From positions 62,001 through 126,000 of the forward strand of contig LGYU01000002.1 in NCBI GenBank assembly GCA_001302245.1: 64,000 nt of DNA. Direction: 5' to 3'. Under the pieces are notes generated by a model. That model saw only the letters and a program-made list of their open reading frames with translations. It was not told where the DNA came from and did not search any database. The DNA is from Chitinophagaceae bacterium PMP191F (GTDB lineage Bacteria; Bacteroidota; Bacteroidia; Chitinophagales; Chitinophagaceae). This document shows, one piece after another, positions 45,373 to 53,984 of this stretch. The first letter of the stretch is position 1. Every line of letters starts with the position of its first letter. A program made the translations under genes and the position numbers.

Positions 45373-45720
45373 TTATTGTTTACGCAGTCGCAGATAACAA
45401 CCCGTCAGTGCAGCAAAACCAGCTACCATAGCGCCTACCAGTGCTGTTATCAGTATCAGCAGCCACGATGAACCATTCAATGGTAGTAGTAAAGCTATTT
45501 TATGCGAAAGCAGTCCCTGGTTCTTTACATCGATCCACCAGGCCAGGCCACCCCATAGCAAAAATAATCCCAGAAATCCGGACAGGTAAGCCAGTCCCGG
45601 TTTCTGTGGAATAGCAGCAGCTACTATAAATGCCGCCACCGCAATGCTCCACCAGCCCATAAATAGTCCTAACGCCATACTCAGTAGAAGGGTTAAAACG
45701 ATGGAAATGATAAACTTCAT
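45373..45720 (-). CDS. Small four-helix membrane protein, unknown function
   Basis: 115 aa. Four hydrophobic stretches (FIISIVLTLLLSMALGLFMGW, SIAVAAFIVAAAIP, LAYLSGFLGLFLLWGGLAWWI, LLILITALVGAMVAGFAAL) and a basic tail (YLRLRKQ). No family recognised. It sits between penicillin acylase (57 bp upstream) and the RDD gene (8 bp downstream) on the same strand, so it is real and probably co-transcribed. Confidence 0.75.
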   Translation of the reverse strand: MKFIISIVLTLLLSMALGLFMGWWSIAVAAFIVAAAIPQKPGLAYLSGFLGLFLLWGGLAWWIDVKNQGLLSHKIALLLPLNGSSWLLILITALVGAMVAGFAALTGCYLRLRKQ

Positions 45721-45777
45721 TATAATATTTTGTATTGGATGTTACAGATCGTATTGTTATTACCGGTATGTAGCCAT

Positions 45778-48306
45778 TTACCTGCTGAAACGCATTGTAT
45801 ATTTCACTTTCGCATCTTTTGTTTCTGCAGGTGTCATTACCCATAAAGTATTATACTTGCCCACAGCCCAGTCGTCTACAAAATTGTCATAATACCTGCT
45901 GCCGGGGTTACCGCTTTGTCCGCCGGGATAAATACCGTAGGCTTCGGTTTTATCTGTCAGGTGTACTACCATCCGCCAGCTTGGCCCATGAAATTTACTG
46001 GCAGCGTTGATAATATGTGCCCCGCCACCAATGGGCAGGTGAAAGCGGCTGAGTGCTTCCTGGCGTAACAGGTGCCTGATGCCACTGTCTTTCAATTTAG
46101 CCCAGGGCAAACGATGATCTGCATCAGCTTTCGACAGCATGGGGATGATCTTTTTGAATGCGGCAGTTACCACATCACTGACCGTTTCCTTTTGTGGTGT
46201 GTTGATATTATCAATAAACCGATTGGCAGTATCATGTTTCAGCAACTGTATGGTCAGTGGTTCGTCAGGCATCATTACCGGTTTGGGCATGGTAGCCATT
46301 TCATCGCCCCACACTTCCTCGGCAAGACTATCTACCCACAATACAAAAATACCAGGTGCTTTCTCTTCGGGATCATTGCGATAGTTCCAGTTGCGCAGTA
46401 TTTCAAGATATCTTCTTTCTTCGTTGTTCAGTGCGGCCTTGTTTACATTGTCCAGCAACACAGGTACTGCTTTTTCTGCAAATACGTTGTAGTTATCGGT
46501 CTGCAGTTTTTCCATATCCCCAGGCGTAACATCATTCATATTACGCAGATAGCGGTTGATGATAAAACCACGATACACATCATAATGTCCGCTGAGATAA
46601 TAAGGATAAGTACTGTCTGTAGGCACCTGGTTGGCACTGCATACAAAACCGGGTGAAGCCTTTTCGTCGCTGACACGTGTTTCATTTGCTGCTGACGATG
46701 ACGAAGAGGCTGTCCAGCTGGCAGGTGCAATGGTATCATGCACATGCGGATTTTCCGGTTGCGGAATATCGTACTGCCACATATATGAACTGTCTGTGCC
46801 CGGCATAATAAAATCGCCCTGCCGTTTCCAGCGTGCAGGAAATTTACCCTGCTGCCAGATAGCTATTTCATTGTTTTTGCTGGCAAATACAAAATTCTGT
46901 CCGGGACAATCAAACTCTTTGATAGCCGTAACATATTCATTGTAATTATTGACACGGTTCAACAGGTAGAAAGCCTTCAGTTCGTTGGAGCCTTCATGTG
47001 CTTTCCATTTTACAGCCAGATTAGTGTAATTCTTGGCACGGCCATTGCCATTGAAAGAAGCATCATATTGCACAGGACCGAATACGGTATAGGCAACAGT
47101 ATCTTTCACTATTGTACCGTTCTTCAGTTTAAAGGTCTCAATATGCATATCTGCTTTTTTCCATTCTCCATTGAACCAGTATTCCTGTCTGCTATCATCC
47201 TTAAAACGGATGGCATAATAGTCTTTTACATCACGGCTTGAATTGGTCATGCCCCATGCACAACTATCGTTAAAACCGATGATCACAGCAGGTGCGCCGG
47301 GAAAAGTTACGCCGTATGCATTGTAGCGCGGAGTGCTCAACTGCATTTCGTACCAAAGCGAAGGCAGGTTCAATCCCAGGTGCGGGTCACTACACAAAAT
47401 AGGACGCCCGCTGCGGGTTTTGATGCCACTTACCGCCCAGTTATTGCTGCCATTGTTTTTATCAGGTTTTTCCAGCGGAACAATATTGGTGGCACCGCCA
47501 TTGCCAAACTGCAGGTACAGCGAATCAACAGATGCAGGAGCCTGTGGTTTCACCGTTGCAGGAGGAAAAACCGTTCCTTTCCGTACAATGGGGAAAATGG
47601 AATCCTGTGTCAGCGGATATAGTTTGTCAAAATCTTCTTTGCTCAGTACCGATTTGGCATTGGTATTTTCAATATCTGTTTCATACGAGGTCAGCTCGTA
47701 ACTCATGTATTTCAGGAAAAGTGCCGTTTTGAGATTGGTCCATTTTTCCGGTGTATAGTTCAGTAACCGGTATTCCAGCGGCAACTCTCGTTTGGGAAGA
47801 TTGGAGATATAAGCATTGATCCCTTCAGTATAGGCATCCAGGCATGCTTTGGAAACCGGATCATTTTCAATAGCCTGCAGCGAGTTCATGGCGCTGTACA
47901 CCATTCCTACCCTGCGCATGTTCCGATCGCTATTGAGATAGGCATTGTCGGGCCCGGCGCCCAGTATTTCTGTCAACCTGCCCGAAGCCAGGTAGGTCTG
48001 CATTTCCATTTGCCACAGGCGGAATTTGGCATGCAGGTATCCCTGTACAAAGTACAGATCATCGTCTTCCTTTGCAAATACATGCGGTACCAGGCGTTCA
48101 TCTAGATAAACGGATACGCTGTCTTTTAACCAGGAAGACTGGATGTTTACCGAGTAGTTTTTGTCGGCGGGTTCTGCATTCTGCCAGAAACCGGTCTGGG
48201 GACTTAAAAGCTCACCCAATGGCGGTGCATCGCCCAGTGAGCGGCCTAATACTATCAGCAAACCGGTTGTAATAACACCGGAGAACAAAAAAGGAACAAT
48301 TCTCAT
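45778..48306 (-). CDS. Penicillin acylase family N-terminal nucleophile hydrolase
   Basis: 842 aa. The hydrophobic N-terminus (FLFSGVITTGLLIVLG) is a signal or anchor. The alpha-chain region (GYLHAKFRLWQMEMQTYLASGRLTEILG) is typical, and the self-cleavage site is NNGSNNWAVSG, where Ser287 would become the N-terminal nucleophile of the beta chain. Downstream DPHLGLNLPSLWYEMQL and GVTFPGAPAVIIGFNDSCAWGMTN are family blocks, followed by the late HLTDK-GIYPGGQSGNPGSRYYDNF segment. Relatives cleave acyl-homoserine lactones or beta-lactam side chains; the natural substrate is not shown. First gene of a leftward three-gene run. Confidence 0.93.
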   Translation of the reverse strand: MRIVPFLFSGVITTGLLIVLGRSLGDAPPLGELLSPQTGFWQNAEPADKNYSVNIQSSWLKDSVSVYLDERLVPHVFAKEDDDLYFVQGYLHAKFRLWQMEMQTYLASGRLTEILGAGPDNAYLNSDRNMRRVGMVYSAMNSLQAIENDPVSKACLDAYTEGINAYISNLPKRELPLEYRLLNYTPEKWTNLKTALFLKYMSYELTSYETDIENTNAKSVLSKEDFDKLYPLTQDSIFPIVRKGTVFPPATVKPQAPASVDSLYLQFGNGGATNIVPLEKPDKNNGSNNWAVSGIKTRSGRPILCSDPHLGLNLPSLWYEMQLSTPRYNAYGVTFPGAPAVIIGFNDSCAWGMTNSSRDVKDYYAIRFKDDSRQEYWFNGEWKKADMHIETFKLKNGTIVKDTVAYTVFGPVQYDASFNGNGRAKNYTNLAVKWKAHEGSNELKAFYLLNRVNNYNEYVTAIKEFDCPGQNFVFASKNNEIAIWQQGKFPARWKRQGDFIMPGTDSSYMWQYDIPQPENPHVHDTIAPASWTASSSSSAANETRVSDEKASPGFVCSANQVPTDSTYPYYLSGHYDVYRGFIINRYLRNMNDVTPGDMEKLQTDNYNVFAEKAVPVLLDNVNKAALNNEERRYLEILRNWNYRNDPEEKAPGIFVLWVDSLAEEVWGDEMATMPKPVMMPDEPLTIQLLKHDTANRFIDNINTPQKETVSDVVTAAFKKIIPMLSKADADHRLPWAKLKDSGIRHLLRQEALSRFHLPIGGGAHIINAASKFHGPSWRMVVHLTDKTEAYGIYPGGQSGNPGSRYYDNFVDDWAVGKYNTLWVMTPAETKDAKVKYTMRFSR

Positions 48307-48543
48307 GGCAGTCTGATTCTTATAAGATCAATCAAAATCGTTTAAAAATAAAGCATTTTTCCAACATGCATTCCGGCACGTGGGCAAGATGTTTATAAGT
48401 GCACGTGGAACCCAGGCCCATATAGTTGAATGAAGATTTTTTTATTTAAGGGGATGTGATATCACCAGCGAACAGCAAGTGGTCCATTGTAGGAAAATAT
48501 GCCATTCAATAATACCCGGACACCCTGGTTGACAATTATCATA

Positions 48544-48565
48544 TACCACGAAGTGGTAATACCAC
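48544..48565. promoter_or_regulatory. TACCAC palindrome array, possible operator
   Basis: TACCAC-GAA-GTGGTA (48544-48558) is a perfect 6-bp inverted repeat, and its right arm pairs again with the next TACCAC (48560-48565, 1-nt spacer). Three alternating copies of the same hexamer suggest a protein-binding site. Confidence 0.5.
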
Positions 48566-48768
48566 AAAATTGTATTGTCTGGCATACTGATAAATGTCAA
48601 ATTTGTACGGGGTATGAAATACTGCTGTTTACAACCGTACTAACAAAAAGGAAGATTACATGTACTTTGATGCTGAACATTTTTGCTGTTGTTTCCCCTG
48701 AATAGTTACTATCGGTAGTGGTTGTGAACAGCGCCCCAATTAGTAAGAGGTTGCTAATCCGTATTATG

Positions 48769-48796
48769 TGCCGGTTCTGTAAGGACCGGCATTTTT
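48769..48796 (+). terminator. Terminator-like hairpin without a coding gene upstream
   Basis: TGCCGGTTC, loop TGTAA, GGACCGGCA, then TTTTT. A 9-bp stem with one T-G pair. No open reading frame ends nearby on the + strand. Confidence 0.7.
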
Positions 48797-48839
48797 ATGG
48801 ATCCCGGTATGTATGATAACTACAAGGTGTACATCAAAA

Positions 48840-48855
48840 TACCATGAAAGTGGTA
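48840..48855. promoter_or_regulatory. TACCAT-GAAA-GTGGTA palindrome, related possible operator
   Basis: Near copy of the palindrome at 48544, with a 4-nt spacer and one T-G position instead of C-G. Confidence 0.4.
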
Positions 48856-48959
48856 TTGACTATTTGTTTTAACAGCCAGACATTTGTAACATCATTCAGC
48901 GTGCAGTTGATCAGTCAATAGATGGGCAGGTACTGTAAAAGGTGCCTTTCATCATCAGG

Positions 48960-48983
48960 CCGGCTCTTAACAGAGCCGGTTTT
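48960..48983 (+). terminator. Second terminator-like hairpin in the gene-free region
   Basis: CCGGCTC, loop TTAACA, GAGCCGG, then TTTT. A 7-bp GC-rich stem about 105 bp before the next gene. Confidence 0.65.
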
Positions 48984-49088
48984 GTTTATCTTAATGTGAT
49001 ATAGACAATCTGGGTATTTTTAATAAAAAAAGTGAAGTCTTTCATCCCAATAACATACAACGTTAACCAATTCAACAAATCTAACATT

Positions 49089-49631
49089 ATGAAAAGTATG
49101 AAGCACTCTCCGTTAAAGTTAATGGTTACAGTAATCCTGTTCTGTACCAGTCTCTTTGCAGTATTTTCCTCCTGTAAAAAAGGAGATACAGGTCCGCAGG
49201 GAAAACCCGGCACTGCCAACGTCATTTATTCCAATTGGGCCAGTGCTGTTGCAACCTCCTTCAAAGACAGTATCATTGACAACTCCAATTTAAAGATAGC
49301 CCGAGTGAACGCTCCTGAACTGGTAGATAGTATTATAAACAAAGGGACACTACTGGTATATTGTATGTTTGGCTCTACTATTGAGCCATTGCCTTATACC
49401 AGCTTTGCAGGTGGAAAGATCAATACCATTGCTTTTTTACCTACTTCCAAAAGTATTGTAATTACACGTTTTACGCACGACAACACAAACAGCATCAATC
49501 TTTCATCATCACTGCAATACCGCTACATCATTATTCCCGGCGGTGTGGTTTCAGGTGGCAGAATGGCAAAACCTGACTATAAAAGCATGACCTACGAAGA
49601 GGTTTGCAAAGAGTTGGGCATTCCTCAGTAA
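49089..49631 (+). CDS. Hypothetical lipoprotein with a short collagen-like motif
   Basis: 180 aa from the ATG at 49089, giving a lipoprotein signal (VILFCTSLFAVFSSC, then KK). The frame is open 19 codons upstream without a signal. Directly after the lipid anchor there is GDTGPQGKPG, three to four Gly-X-Y triplets of the kind seen after many Bacteroidota lipoprotein anchors. The remaining 150 residues are beta-rich (VIYSNWASAVATSFKD, KGTLLVYCMFGS) and end YRYIIIPGGVVSGGR and YEEVCKELGIPQ; no domain recognised. It stands alone and ends at a strong terminator. Confidence 0.75.
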   Translation: MKSMKHSPLKLMVTVILFCTSLFAVFSSCKKGDTGPQGKPGTANVIYSNWASAVATSFKDSIIDNSNLKIARVNAPELVDSIINKGTLLVYCMFGSTIEPLPYTSFAGGKINTIAFLPTSKSIVITRFTHDNTNSINLSSSLQYRYIIIPGGVVSGGRMAKPDYKSMTYEEVCKELGIPQ

Positions 49632-49650
49632 AGATTTTTTTCAACATATG

Positions 49651-49685
49651 ATAAAAGCCGGTTCATATACAGAACCGGCTTTTAT
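49651..49685. terminator. Bidirectional rho-independent terminator
   Basis: A perfect 14-bp stem (ATAAAAGCCGGTTC, 7-nt loop, GAACCGGCTTTTAT) between the convergent lipoprotein gene and bioF. Confidence 0.9.
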
Positions 49686-49688
49686 GTG

Positions 49689-50768
49689 TTACAACAAAGA
49701 TGTCAGTAGCTGTAACTCTTCGCTGGTGTTGAACGCATGTAATACGATCCGCAATCTTTCACTGTTCCTCGGTACTGTAGGATATAATATCGGGCGTACA
49801 TCCAGCCCCGCATCCTGCAAGGTGGCTGCAAGCTGTTTCACCGCTTCATTACCGGGCACCACCACCCCTTGTATGGGCGTTTCGGAAAACAATTTTGCAA
49901 ATCTCATCGTCGCTTGTTGAAACTGTGAGATCAGCTGTTGCAGCAGCCTGCGTTCCTCCTGTAGCTGCGGAAATATTTCATACGCCTTCCTGATCACAGC
50001 AATACTACTTTCCGGCAATGCTGTTGTATAAATAAAGGGCCGGGAAAAATTCACCAGGTAACTGCGTAACACCTCACTGCCCAGTACTACCGCACCGTGG
50101 CACCCAATGGCCTTGCCAAATGTATGTACACGTGCAAAGCATGCCTGTTCCAGATGCAGTTGCTGTACCAATCCTTCTCCTCTTTCACCCACCACGCCGG
50201 TAGCATGTGCTTCATCTATTACCAGGTGTGCTCCATACTGTGTACACAGCTGTGCTATGGTTTCCAGTGGCGCTGTATCACCATCCATAGAAAATACAGA
50301 TTCTGTTACCACAAACACATTGCCCGTAGCGGTTTGCAATCTTCTTTCCAGATCAGCCACATCATTGTGCAGAAATGCAAAAGACTGCGCACCACTCAGC
50401 CGTATACCATCACGCAATGAGGCATGACTCAGAAAATCATAGATAATCGTATCACCTTTCCGTGCCACACAACTCATTAATCCTACATTGGCGTCGTATC
50501 CCGAATTATACAACAATGCCGCTTCTGCCACATGAAATGCTGCAATTAACCGTTCTGTTTCTTCTGCCAGGGCTGAATTGCCCGCCAGCAAACGTGAACC
50601 GGCCGATCCGTGTTTATAATGCTCACCATTCAGTGATAGCTTTGCTGCCAGTCCCAGGTAATCATTTGAACAAAAATCGATCTTCCCTGCCGGCAACTGC
50701 AGTTCACGCAAAGCATTCTGTTGTTTCCGTGCTTCCAGGTGCGACAGTAAAAAATTTGCATTGGCCAT
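49689..50768 (-). CDS. bioF: 8-amino-7-oxononanoate synthase-like PLP enzyme
   Basis: 359 aa from the ATG at 50768 (MANANFLLSH). BioF condenses pimeloyl thioester and L-alanine in biotin synthesis. The alpha-oxoamine synthase pattern is complete: DFCSNDYLGLA, GSAGSRLLAGN, TIIYDFLSHASLRDGI, VIDEAHATGVVGERGEG (Asp185, His188) and the PLP Lys219 in VHTFGKAIGCHGAVVLG. Length is slightly short of E. coli BioF (384). No other bio genes are in the window, so a different oxoamine synthase (2-amino-3-oxobutyrate CoA ligase or serine palmitoyltransferase) is possible, but the SNDYLGLA and HTFGK words fit BioF best. It is divergent from miaE. Confidence 0.82.
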   Translation of the reverse strand: MANANFLLSHLEARKQQNALRELQLPAGKIDFCSNDYLGLAAKLSLNGEHYKHGSAGSRLLAGNSALAEETERLIAAFHVAEAALLYNSGYDANVGLMSCVARKGDTIIYDFLSHASLRDGIRLSGAQSFAFLHNDVADLERRLQTATGNVFVVTESVFSMDGDTAPLETIAQLCTQYGAHLVIDEAHATGVVGERGEGLVQQLHLEQACFARVHTFGKAIGCHGAVVLGSEVLRSYLVNFSRPFIYTTALPESSIAVIRKAYEIFPQLQEERRLLQQLISQFQQATMRFAKLFSETPIQGVVVPGNEAVKQLAATLQDAGLDVRPILYPTVPRNSERLRIVLHAFNTSEELQLLTSLL

Positions 50769-50773
50769 AGTGC

Positions 50774-50781
50774 CAAAACTA
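50774..50781 (-). promoter_or_regulatory. Candidate -7 box for bioF
   Basis: Read leftward TAGTTTTG matches TAnnTTTG exactly, 5 bp before the ATG, which would give a nearly leaderless mRNA. No -33 TTG at normal distance. Confidence 0.28.
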
Positions 50782-50823
50782 CCACTTCTTTCAGGATATT
50801 TGCCCTTCAAACCGCTCGTGCGT

Positions 50824-51432
50824 ATGGAACCTGTTCAGGAACAAAAAAACATACTCGGACTTCAATTGCCTACTGACCCGCGCTGGGTAGATCTCGCCAG
50901 CATGTCGCTGGAAGATATTCTTACCGACCACGCTTACTGCGAACAGAAAGCCGCTACCAGTTGTATTTCGCTGATACAACGATACAGCGAAAAAGAAAAA
51001 CTGGTGAGTGAGCTGGCTCCCATCGTAACGGAAGAATGGGGACATTTTCGCCTGGTACTGGCCGAACTGCACAAACGCAACCTCAAACTGGGCAAACAAC
51101 GCAAGGATGAATATGTAAATGAACTATTGAAATTTGAACAGAAAGGCGGTAGTGAAGGTGATCGTTTGCTGGATAAATTGCTGATTTGTGCTTTGATCGA
51201 AGCCCGTAGCTGCGAACGTTTTAAACGACTGAGCGAAGGACTGAATGACGAATATCTCTGCAGTTTCTATCGTCGTTTTATGGAAAGCGAGGCAGGTCAT
51301 TACCGGTTATTCATTGAGCTGGCAGAAACCTATTTTGACAAACCCAAAGTACGCGCCCGCTGGCAACAGTGGCTTGACTACGAAGCAGACCTGATGAAAA
51401 GACTGGACGTACGCGGAGACAGGATGCATTAA
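50824..51432 (+). CDS. miaE: tRNA-(ms2io6A)-hydroxylase
   Basis: 202 aa from the ATG at 50824; the frame is open back to 50761 but that overlaps the bioF start. MiaE is a di-iron enzyme that hydroxylates the isopentenyl group of ms2i6A37 in tRNA. The ferritin-like helices show the metal ligands in DHAYCEQKAA, EEWGHFRLVLAEL (ExxH) and a second ExxH in ESEAGHYRLFIELA. The start MEPVQEQKNILGLQLPTDPRW matches the family opening. Confidence 0.92.
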   Translation: MEPVQEQKNILGLQLPTDPRWVDLASMSLEDILTDHAYCEQKAATSCISLIQRYSEKEKLVSELAPIVTEEWGHFRLVLAELHKRNLKLGKQRKDEYVNELLKFEQKGGSEGDRLLDKLLICALIEARSCERFKRLSEGLNDEYLCSFYRRFMESEAGHYRLFIELAETYFDKPKVRARWQQWLDYEADLMKRLDVRGDRMH

Positions 51433-51810
51433 AGATAGCTGAATTGTTTAATGTTTGTATGGTTTGATTGTTATAAGTAACTGTGAGCTTTGAGCGGCGA
51501 GCAAATAGAAATCCGAAAGGGCACAAGCAACAAGGTTCAGGGAGTAAATGGTTGAAAAGTTGATAAAGGCTTACTGCTAGCAGCTAAAACCTAGTTCCTA
51601 ACACCTCTCTTTGTGCTCCTTTGTGTCTCGTGTGGTTCAAAAAAACCGAAAGTCATTGCGTTTTTGCGATACTTCGCTGTCTTTGCGTGAAACAAGCCAC
51701 GAACAATAGCAAGATAGATTGATGGTTGAATTGTTATGAATCGCAGTGATCCTCTCACGATTGACGACTGCCGATTCACGCCCCATGATCCCAACCCGAA
51801 ACGCAAAATC
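51433..51810. repeat. Intergenic mosaic of dispersed repeat words
   Basis: 378 bp between miaE and the convergent glycosylase gene, without a gene. It contains GAGCTTTGAGCGGCGAGCAAA (51485-51505), GGCACAAGCAACAAGG with TAAATGGTTG (51519-51553), a TTTGTGCTCCTTTGTGTCTC block (about 51608-51630), GCTGTCTTTGCGTGAAAC (about 51675-51695), GAATTGTTATGAA (51728-51740) and CTCACGATTGACGACTGCC (51754-51772). Each word has a partner elsewhere in the window or is typical repeat text. Confidence 0.6.
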
Positions 51811-52494
51811 CTATCTGCTTCTGAGCCGCTCTACATATACCTGCACAAACTCATCGATCCGTTTGCGTCTGTACTGCATTACCCAACGCGGATGTGGCAA
51901 AGGAGTGATCTTTTTAAAAAAGCCATGTTTATCATTGAGCTTACTGAATATTTTATAATTGGTACCTTCTCCCAAACAGAAACAGGTATCATACACAGCC
52001 ATGGTAGCCAGTTGCTCACGTATACACTCAATAACAAACGGTTCACTGTTTTTCAGTAATTCCTTATCGTCATAATAATTCAGGTTCACACCACCTTTGG
52101 TATAACCCAGCGGAGATAACGCTGTGATGAGAAAATCTTTATAAAATGTTTCCGGCCCGCCATACGCCTTTACCACCTCGTATACAAAAATGGACGACAA
52201 TTCTGCTTTTTTCGCCAGGTCATTATCAATACCGCAAACCTCTTTCAAACGAATAGGATCGGTAAAAGGAACACCCGTTACACCACCACCAAAACGACCG
52301 GGATTGATACCAAAGATCAAGACACGCGGCTGACTGTCATTATAAAATTTATGGTAAAAAGCTTCCGCCAGCTTCAATGCTTCCGCGTCTTCAAAAGGAT
52401 TCATCACCGCTACATCAGGCGGCAAAACGAACTGCGGATGCAGGTTTTTGTAAAAATTCAATATCGCATACGATTGCGTAAGTTTTGTACTCAT
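51811..52494 (-). CDS. SMUG1-like uracil-DNA glycosylase family protein
   Basis: 227 aa. The catalytic-region motif GINPGRFGGGVTGVPFTDP corresponds to the SMUG1 motif GMNPGPWGMAQTGVPFGE, and the second motif is LPHPRWVMQYRR in the position of HPSPR. The segment FLITALSPLGYTKGG supplies the central strand. These features fit the Bacteroidota SMUG1-like/DUF4918 proteins. It should remove uracil or oxidised pyrimidines from DNA. Together with ung at 5865 the window encodes two glycosylase families. It is transcribed alone, convergent with miaE. Confidence 0.82.
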   Translation of the reverse strand: MSTKLTQSYAILNFYKNLHPQFVLPPDVAVMNPFEDAEALKLAEAFYHKFYNDSQPRVLIFGINPGRFGGGVTGVPFTDPIRLKEVCGIDNDLAKKAELSSIFVYEVVKAYGGPETFYKDFLITALSPLGYTKGGVNLNYYDDKELLKNSEPFVIECIREQLATMAVYDTCFCLGEGTNYKIFSKLNDKHGFFKKITPLPHPRWVMQYRRKRIDEFVQVYVERLRSR

Positions 52495-52558
52495 GAGTTT
52501 ATTATAAATTCAAATTCGGTACTTTGCTGCCTGCTATCTTCCAATCAAAACTACCAGC

Positions 52559-53905
52559 ATGAATCGCAGAACATTTGTCAAAAATACCGGTTTAGCTGTT
52601 ACCGGCTTTGCTATACAACCTGAAATGATCTTCAGTCGCGAATCAAAAGTAAAACTTGCATTGATAGGAACGGGATTGCGTGGCCAGAATCACCTGGACA
52701 ATGCTTTACGCCGTAAGGATGTGGACGTAGTGGCTATTTGTGATATTGATGATCGTATGCTGCAAATGGCCACAGACCTGATCAAAAAGGCGGGCAAAAC
52801 CATACCAAAGATCTTTACCGGCAGTACTGATGCCTGGAAAAAATTATTGGAATTAAAGGACCTGGACGGTGTTCTGATCGCTACGCCATGGGAGCTACAT
52901 GCACCCATGATCATCGGAGCGCTGGAAGCGGGAATTAAATATGTAGGTACAGAAGTGATACTGGGCATTACTTTACAGGATCACTGGGATGTAGTAAAAG
53001 CTGCTGAAAAACACAATGCCCAGGTAATGATGCTGGAAAACGTATGCTATCGCCGTGATGTAATGGCCGTACTGAATATGGTACGACAGGGATTGTTTGG
53101 TGAGCTGATCCATTTACAGGGCGGTTACCAGCACGATCTGCGCAATGTGAAATTCAACGACGGGAAACAACCATATGGCGGCGGCGTGGAGTTTGGTGAA
53201 AAAGGGTTTTCCGAAGCACACTGGCGTACTGATCACTCCGTACACCGTAACGGTGACCTGTACCCCACACATGGTATCGGCCCCATTGCAACCATGATCG
53301 ATATTAACCGTGGCAATCGTTTTGTTTCCCTGTCTTCATTTGCTACCAAATCGCGCGGACTGCATGATTACATTGTAAAAAATGGCGGAGCAAATCATCC
53401 CAATGCCAAAGTAGAATTTAAACTGGGGGATGTGGTTACAACCATGATCCGTTGTGTGAACGGTGAAACCATCCTGTTGCAGCATGATACCAACCTGCCG
53501 CGCCCCTACTCACTGGGATTCCGCGTGCAGGGAACCAAAGGTTTGTGGATGGATGTCAATAAGTCGTTGTACCTTGAAGGAGTAAGTCCCAAAGCACACC
53601 TGTGGGAAGAAGCCAAAACATACCTTGAAAAATACGATCATCCGTTGTGGCAGCGCTGGAGCAAAGAGACCGAAGGTGCCGGACATGGCGGCATGGATTT
53701 TTTTGTACTACATGCATTTATTGAGGCCATCAAACGTAAAGCCGCTACTCCGCTGGATGTATACGATGCCGCCGCATGGAGTGCCATTACGCCACTTAGT
53801 GAAATCAGCATCGAACTGGGCAACCAGACTGTTGACTTCCCGGATTTCACCAGTGGGAAATGGATGCACAGAAAAAATGATTTTGCCCTGAATGATCAGT
53901 TTTAA
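52559..53905 (+). CDS. GH109 family glycosidase (alpha-N-acetylgalactosaminidase-like)
   Basis: 448 aa. A Tat-type N-terminus (MNRRTFVKNTGLAVTGFA) directs export. A Rossmann NAD-binding domain starts at about residue 32 with ALIGTGLRGQNHL. The sequence then matches the GH109 enzyme from Elizabethkingia (NagA) along its length by memory: ENVCYRRDVMAVLNMVRQGLFGELIH, GGYQHDLR, GVEFGEKGFSEAHWRT, NGDLYPTHGIGPIATMIDINRGNR, and the final PDFTSGKWMHRKNDFALNDQF. GH109 cleaves terminal alpha-GalNAc by an NAD-dependent mechanism. A kinase related to NahK follows 79 bp downstream. Confidence 0.9.
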   Translation: MNRRTFVKNTGLAVTGFAIQPEMIFSRESKVKLALIGTGLRGQNHLDNALRRKDVDVVAICDIDDRMLQMATDLIKKAGKTIPKIFTGSTDAWKKLLELKDLDGVLIATPWELHAPMIIGALEAGIKYVGTEVILGITLQDHWDVVKAAEKHNAQVMMLENVCYRRDVMAVLNMVRQGLFGELIHLQGGYQHDLRNVKFNDGKQPYGGGVEFGEKGFSEAHWRTDHSVHRNGDLYPTHGIGPIATMIDINRGNRFVSLSSFATKSRGLHDYIVKNGGANHPNAKVEFKLGDVVTTMIRCVNGETILLQHDTNLPRPYSLGFRVQGTKGLWMDVNKSLYLEGVSPKAHLWEEAKTYLEKYDHPLWQRWSKETEGAGHGGMDFFVLHAFIEAIKRKAATPLDVYDAAAWSAITPLSEISIELGNQTVDFPDFTSGKWMHRKNDFALNDQF

Positions 53906-53984
53906 AATATTATAAATAATAGTTTATAAGTTGCAGCGGGTTTAAGACTTTGACGTTTTACGCAAGACTACCACTATTCTCAAT

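Larger units (their letters stand above)
48307..49088. other. Gene-free region of about 780 bp with palindromes and hairpins
   Basis: No convincing gene on either strand. It contains two GCACGTGG words (48376-48383, 48401-48408), a TACCAC palindrome array (48544-48565), a related palindrome (48840-48855), a hairpin ATTAGTAA-GAGG-TTGCTAAT (48739-48758) and two terminator-like stems (48769-48796 and 48960-48983). This arrangement would suit one or two small RNA genes on the + strand upstream of the lipoprotein gene at 49089, but transcription is not shown. Confidence 0.5.

Noticed and set aside
48499-48705. A 68-codon open frame in the gene-free region
   Set aside because: No signal peptide, no recognisable domain and no neighbour support; the residues look like translated non-coding sequence, and it spans the palindrome array.
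48731-48796. Possible tRNA around the TTGCTAA loop
   Set aside because: No acceptor stem, D-arm or T-arm of correct size could be paired; only a hairpin and a terminator are visible.
50761-50823. A longer miaE starting at 50761
   Set aside because: It would overlap the bioF start, and the added residues do not fit the MiaE N-terminus.
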